A stretch of DNA of 14,539 bases from UBA6065 sp036565605. GTDB lineage: Bacteria > Patescibacteriota > Minisyncoccia > Phycocordibacterales > UBA6065. Below, piece by piece: positions 13,143-14,539 of the stretch. The stretch spans positions 1-14,539 of the forward strand of contig DATCXV010000007.1 in assembly GCA_036565605.1 (NCBI GenBank), written 5' to 3'. The position numbers and the translations under genes are program-made. Below the pieces are notes generated by a model that was given only the letters and a program-made list of their open reading frames with translations, was not told the origin of the DNA and made no database searches. Within the stretch, counting starts at the first letter, position 1. Each line of letters opens with the position of its first letter.

Positions 13143-13625
13143 ATGAAAAAAGGATCAACATATTTTTTAAGATTCGCCGTCTTTATCATGGGTCTTATCG
13201 TCCTCGCTTTGTGTATCTTCGCGTTGCCCAGTATCTGGAAAGGAGGATCGGCGGAATATCCTTCGGCAAGTAACTCGGTCTTTCTCATCGTAATCGGCCT
13301 TTATGCGACAACCATTCCCTTCTTTATCGCGCTGTGGCAGACGCTTAAACTGCTGGGTTACATCGATCGGAACACTGCGTTCTCGGAATTGTCCGTAAGG
13401 GCGCTTCGAAATATCAAACGCTCTTGGACGGTCATCTCAATATTGTATATCGCAGGAGTGCCACTCTTGTTCCCAATCGCCGACGCCGACGATGCTCCTG
13501 GTCTCATACTCATCGGAGCAGCTATTGCTTGTGCCCCGATCACGGTTGCTGTCTTCGCCGCGGTTCTCGAACGACTTTTGAAGAACGCGATCGACATTAA
13601 ATCCGAAAACGACCTTACCGTCTAA
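13143..13625 (+). CDS. DUF2975-type membrane protein (YoaS-like)
   Basis: 160 residues with four membrane helices (about 10-28, 43-66, 96-114, 121-144). Recognised by FFIALWQTLKLLGYIDRNTAFS and SVRALRNIKRSW, which are typical DUF2975 sequence, and by the adjoining HTH gene; DUF2975 proteins such as Bacillus YoaS are commonly paired with YozG-like regulators. The molecular function of the family is unknown. It opens a three-gene operon with 12-nt and 10-nt gaps. The C-terminus (NAIDIKSENDLTV) is cytoplasmic and charged. Confidence 0.85.
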   Translation: MKKGSTYFLRFAVFIMGLIVLALCIFALPSIWKGGSAEYPSASNSVFLIVIGLYATTIPFFIALWQTLKLLGYIDRNTAFSELSVRALRNIKRSWTVISILYIAGVPLLFPIADADDAPGLILIGAAIACAPITVAVFAAVLERLLKNAIDIKSENDLTV

Positions 13626-13637
13626 TCATCAACTGCT

Positions 13638-14054
13638 ATGAAGCAAATCTCAACAATACTTCTTAAAATCGCAACCGTTGCTTTGGGCCTTGGCGTACTT
13701 GCATTCTTGCTTTGGGAACCTCACGTCGAAGGAGTAAATGCACACTCTACACTGTTCGAAATATATTTCCGTGATCCATTCCTTGCATACGTGTACATCG
13801 CTTCACTGCCGTCTTTTGTGGCACTTTGGCAGGCGTATAAAGCATTCTCGCATCCAACAGTGAAAGCATTGCGAACCATTCGATACTGCATGGTGACCAT
13901 CATCGGATTCGTCGTGCTCGGAGAAATCTTTATCGCGCTTGGCGAAAGCGATGACCGGGCAGGCGGAGTTTTCATGGGGCTTCTTGCTATCGCTGTCACA
14001 GGCTTAATCGCTGCGATAGCAGAAAGATTCGAACGAAAACATTTAACGGCGTAA
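13638..14054 (+). CDS. Second DUF2975-like membrane protein, divergent paralogue
   Basis: 138 residues, four predicted helices (about 7-25, 50-68, 80-101, 109-128). It shares the layout of its neighbour and several aligned segments: SLPSFVALWQAYKAF against TIPFFIALWQTLKLL, and TVKALRTIRYC against SVRALRNIKRS. It is about 22 residues shorter and lacks the GYIDRNTAFSEL stretch after helix 2. Probably an old tandem duplicate, perhaps forming a heteromer with the first. Function unknown. Confidence 0.75.
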   Translation: MKQISTILLKIATVALGLGVLAFLLWEPHVEGVNAHSTLFEIYFRDPFLAYVYIASLPSFVALWQAYKAFSHPTVKALRTIRYCMVTIIGFVVLGEIFIALGESDDRAGGVFMGLLAIAVTGLIAAIAERFERKHLTA

Positions 14055-14064
14055 CGATACCGGC

Positions 14065-14268
14065 ATGGCAATCATCATCAACATAGACGTAATGCTCGCC
14101 AAACGGAAAATGAGCGTCACCGAACTTGCCGAAAAGGTCGGTATCACAATGGCCAATGTATCAATCTTGAAAAACGGCCGCGCCAAAGCCATTCGATTGG
14201 AAACCCTGGATGCCGTCTGCAAAGCACTGGACTGTCAGCCAGGAGATATTTTGGAGTGCAGGAGCTAG
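14065..14268 (+). CDS. Cro/CI-type HTH regulator, YozG-like
   Basis: 67 residues, a single helix-turn-helix domain (HTH_26/XRE type). MSVTELAEKVGIT forms helices 1-2, MANVSILKNGRAKAIRLETL the recognition helix region, and LDAVCKALDCQPGDIL the closing helices with the family-typical 'CQPGDIL' end. No ligand-binding or oligomerisation extension. It closes the DUF2975 operon, starting 10 nt after the previous stop. Expected to control this operon, with 13113-13126 as a possible site; control by the membrane partners is inferred from the frequent pairing of these families. Confidence 0.9.
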   Translation: MAIIINIDVMLAKRKMSVTELAEKVGITMANVSILKNGRAKAIRLETLDAVCKALDCQPGDILECRS

Positions 14269-14307
14269 AACAGCGCCGATTCGCTCGTAAAATTCTGCCG
14301 TATTTTT

Positions 14308-14342
14308 TACAAAAAGAGCCCCGCGTTTAAAAAACGCGGGGC
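14308..14342 (-). terminator. Terminator of the minus-strand gene at the right edge
   Basis: 11-bp perfect stem (gccccgcgttt / aaacgcggggc, 14318-14328 and 14332-14342) with a 3-nt loop. On the minus strand it is followed by TCTTTTTG and further T-rich sequence. It lies 54 nt after the stop at 14397. On the plus strand the tail is gaaagg, so the HTH operon has no clear terminator here. Confidence 0.85.
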
Positions 14343-14396
14343 GAAAGGACTAAGTACCGAGGACCTGATAGACCTAAGGTTTCCTAATCCTGAGAA

Positions 14397-14539
14397 CTAA
14401 CTTGCGGGAACCAGGGCCAAGTATCTGTAGCACCAGTCGCTATCGAGCCAGCCGTAGTCCCAGTGCCACCTGCCATCGTGCCAATAGAGGCAACGGACGC
14501 AGAGGCGGCCACCGGAGTGGCGGTAGATCGTGCCCCAGA
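14397..14539 (-). CDS. C-terminal end of a DGR-target-like protein, cut by window edge
   Basis: 46 codons and a stop (14397-14399) are inside the window; the rest lies to the right. The tail begins WGTIYRHSGGRLCVRCLYW and continues HDGRWHWDYGWLDSDW, then CYRYLALVPAS. Composition is extreme: six Trp, five Tyr, three Cys, three His and four Asp in 46 residues. Many codons are TAC, CAC, TGC, GAC or AGC, the single- or double-substitution products of AAC. This is what a DGR variable region would look like, and tails of the form 'VRxLYWxDGxWxWxYxWLDxDW' are familiar to me from Patescibacterial hypothetical proteins. The frame is chosen by this composition and by the terminator behind it; the other two minus frames give low-complexity or Leu/Pro/Arg-rich sequence. 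The N-terminal part is not visible, so the call is tentative. Confidence 0.55.
   Translation of the reverse strand, partial: WGTIYRHSGGRLCVRCLYWHDGRWHWDYGWLDSDWCYRYLALVPAS

Noticed and set aside
1..14539. CRISPR array, tRNA, rRNA, insertion sequence or integrase
   Set aside because: No regularly spaced repeats, no cloverleaf or rRNA-like sequence, and no transposase or recombinase frame were seen on reading both strands.

Overview
The window looks like part of a Candidate Phyla Radiation (Patescibacteria), probably Parcubacteria-like, chromosome. The evidence is a compact bS21-YbeY-FtsA block, a short FtsZ, small and divergent versions of housekeeping enzymes, leaderless-looking promoters, and C-terminal protein tails resembling the variable regions of diversity-generating retroelement (DGR) targets, which are common in this radiation. 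The lineage call is inferred from gene content and protein style; no search was possible.

Layout. (1) 1-1138: 3' part of a histidyl-tRNA-synthetase-like gene, closed by a terminator. (2) 1139-2640: accessory island. It holds a minus-strand DGR-target-like gene (1532-2362) with its own promoter, structured leader and terminator, and beside it a broken second copy of only the variable-region end (1212-1304). (3) 2613-4504: rpsU-ybeY-ftsA, apparently one transcript from a near-leaderless promoter. (4) 4509-4877: an unrecognised minus-strand gene separating ftsA from ftsZ; its promoter lies back to back with that of ftsZ (5027-6220). (5) 6302-7652: a thioredoxin-reductase-like flavoprotein overlapping a DoxX/YkgB-like membrane protein. 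(6) 7695-13046, all minus strand: a secreted modular protein with a coiled coil, a secreted M23 (LytM) peptidase, and a MacAB-like cluster transcribed in the order adaptor, permease, ATPase. (7) 13143-14268: two DUF2975-type membrane proteins and a YozG-like HTH regulator. (8) 14397-14539: C-terminal end of a second minus-strand gene with a Trp/Tyr/Asp/Cys-rich tail, again DGR-variable-region-like, followed by a terminator.

How it fits together. The plus-strand core covers ribosome maturation (bS21, YbeY) and division (FtsA membrane anchor, FtsZ ring; both keep the parts needed to interact). The minus-strand block is an envelope module: a type VII-like ABC machine, a peptidoglycan hydrolase and a surface or secreted protein. 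The most unusual layer is a set of dispersed DGR-type target cassettes (one intact, one decayed, one cut by the window edge) with no reverse transcriptase or template repeat in the window. If functional, they would have to be diversified in trans. Several genes have a -10 box only 5-9 nt before the start codon, suggesting frequent leaderless translation.
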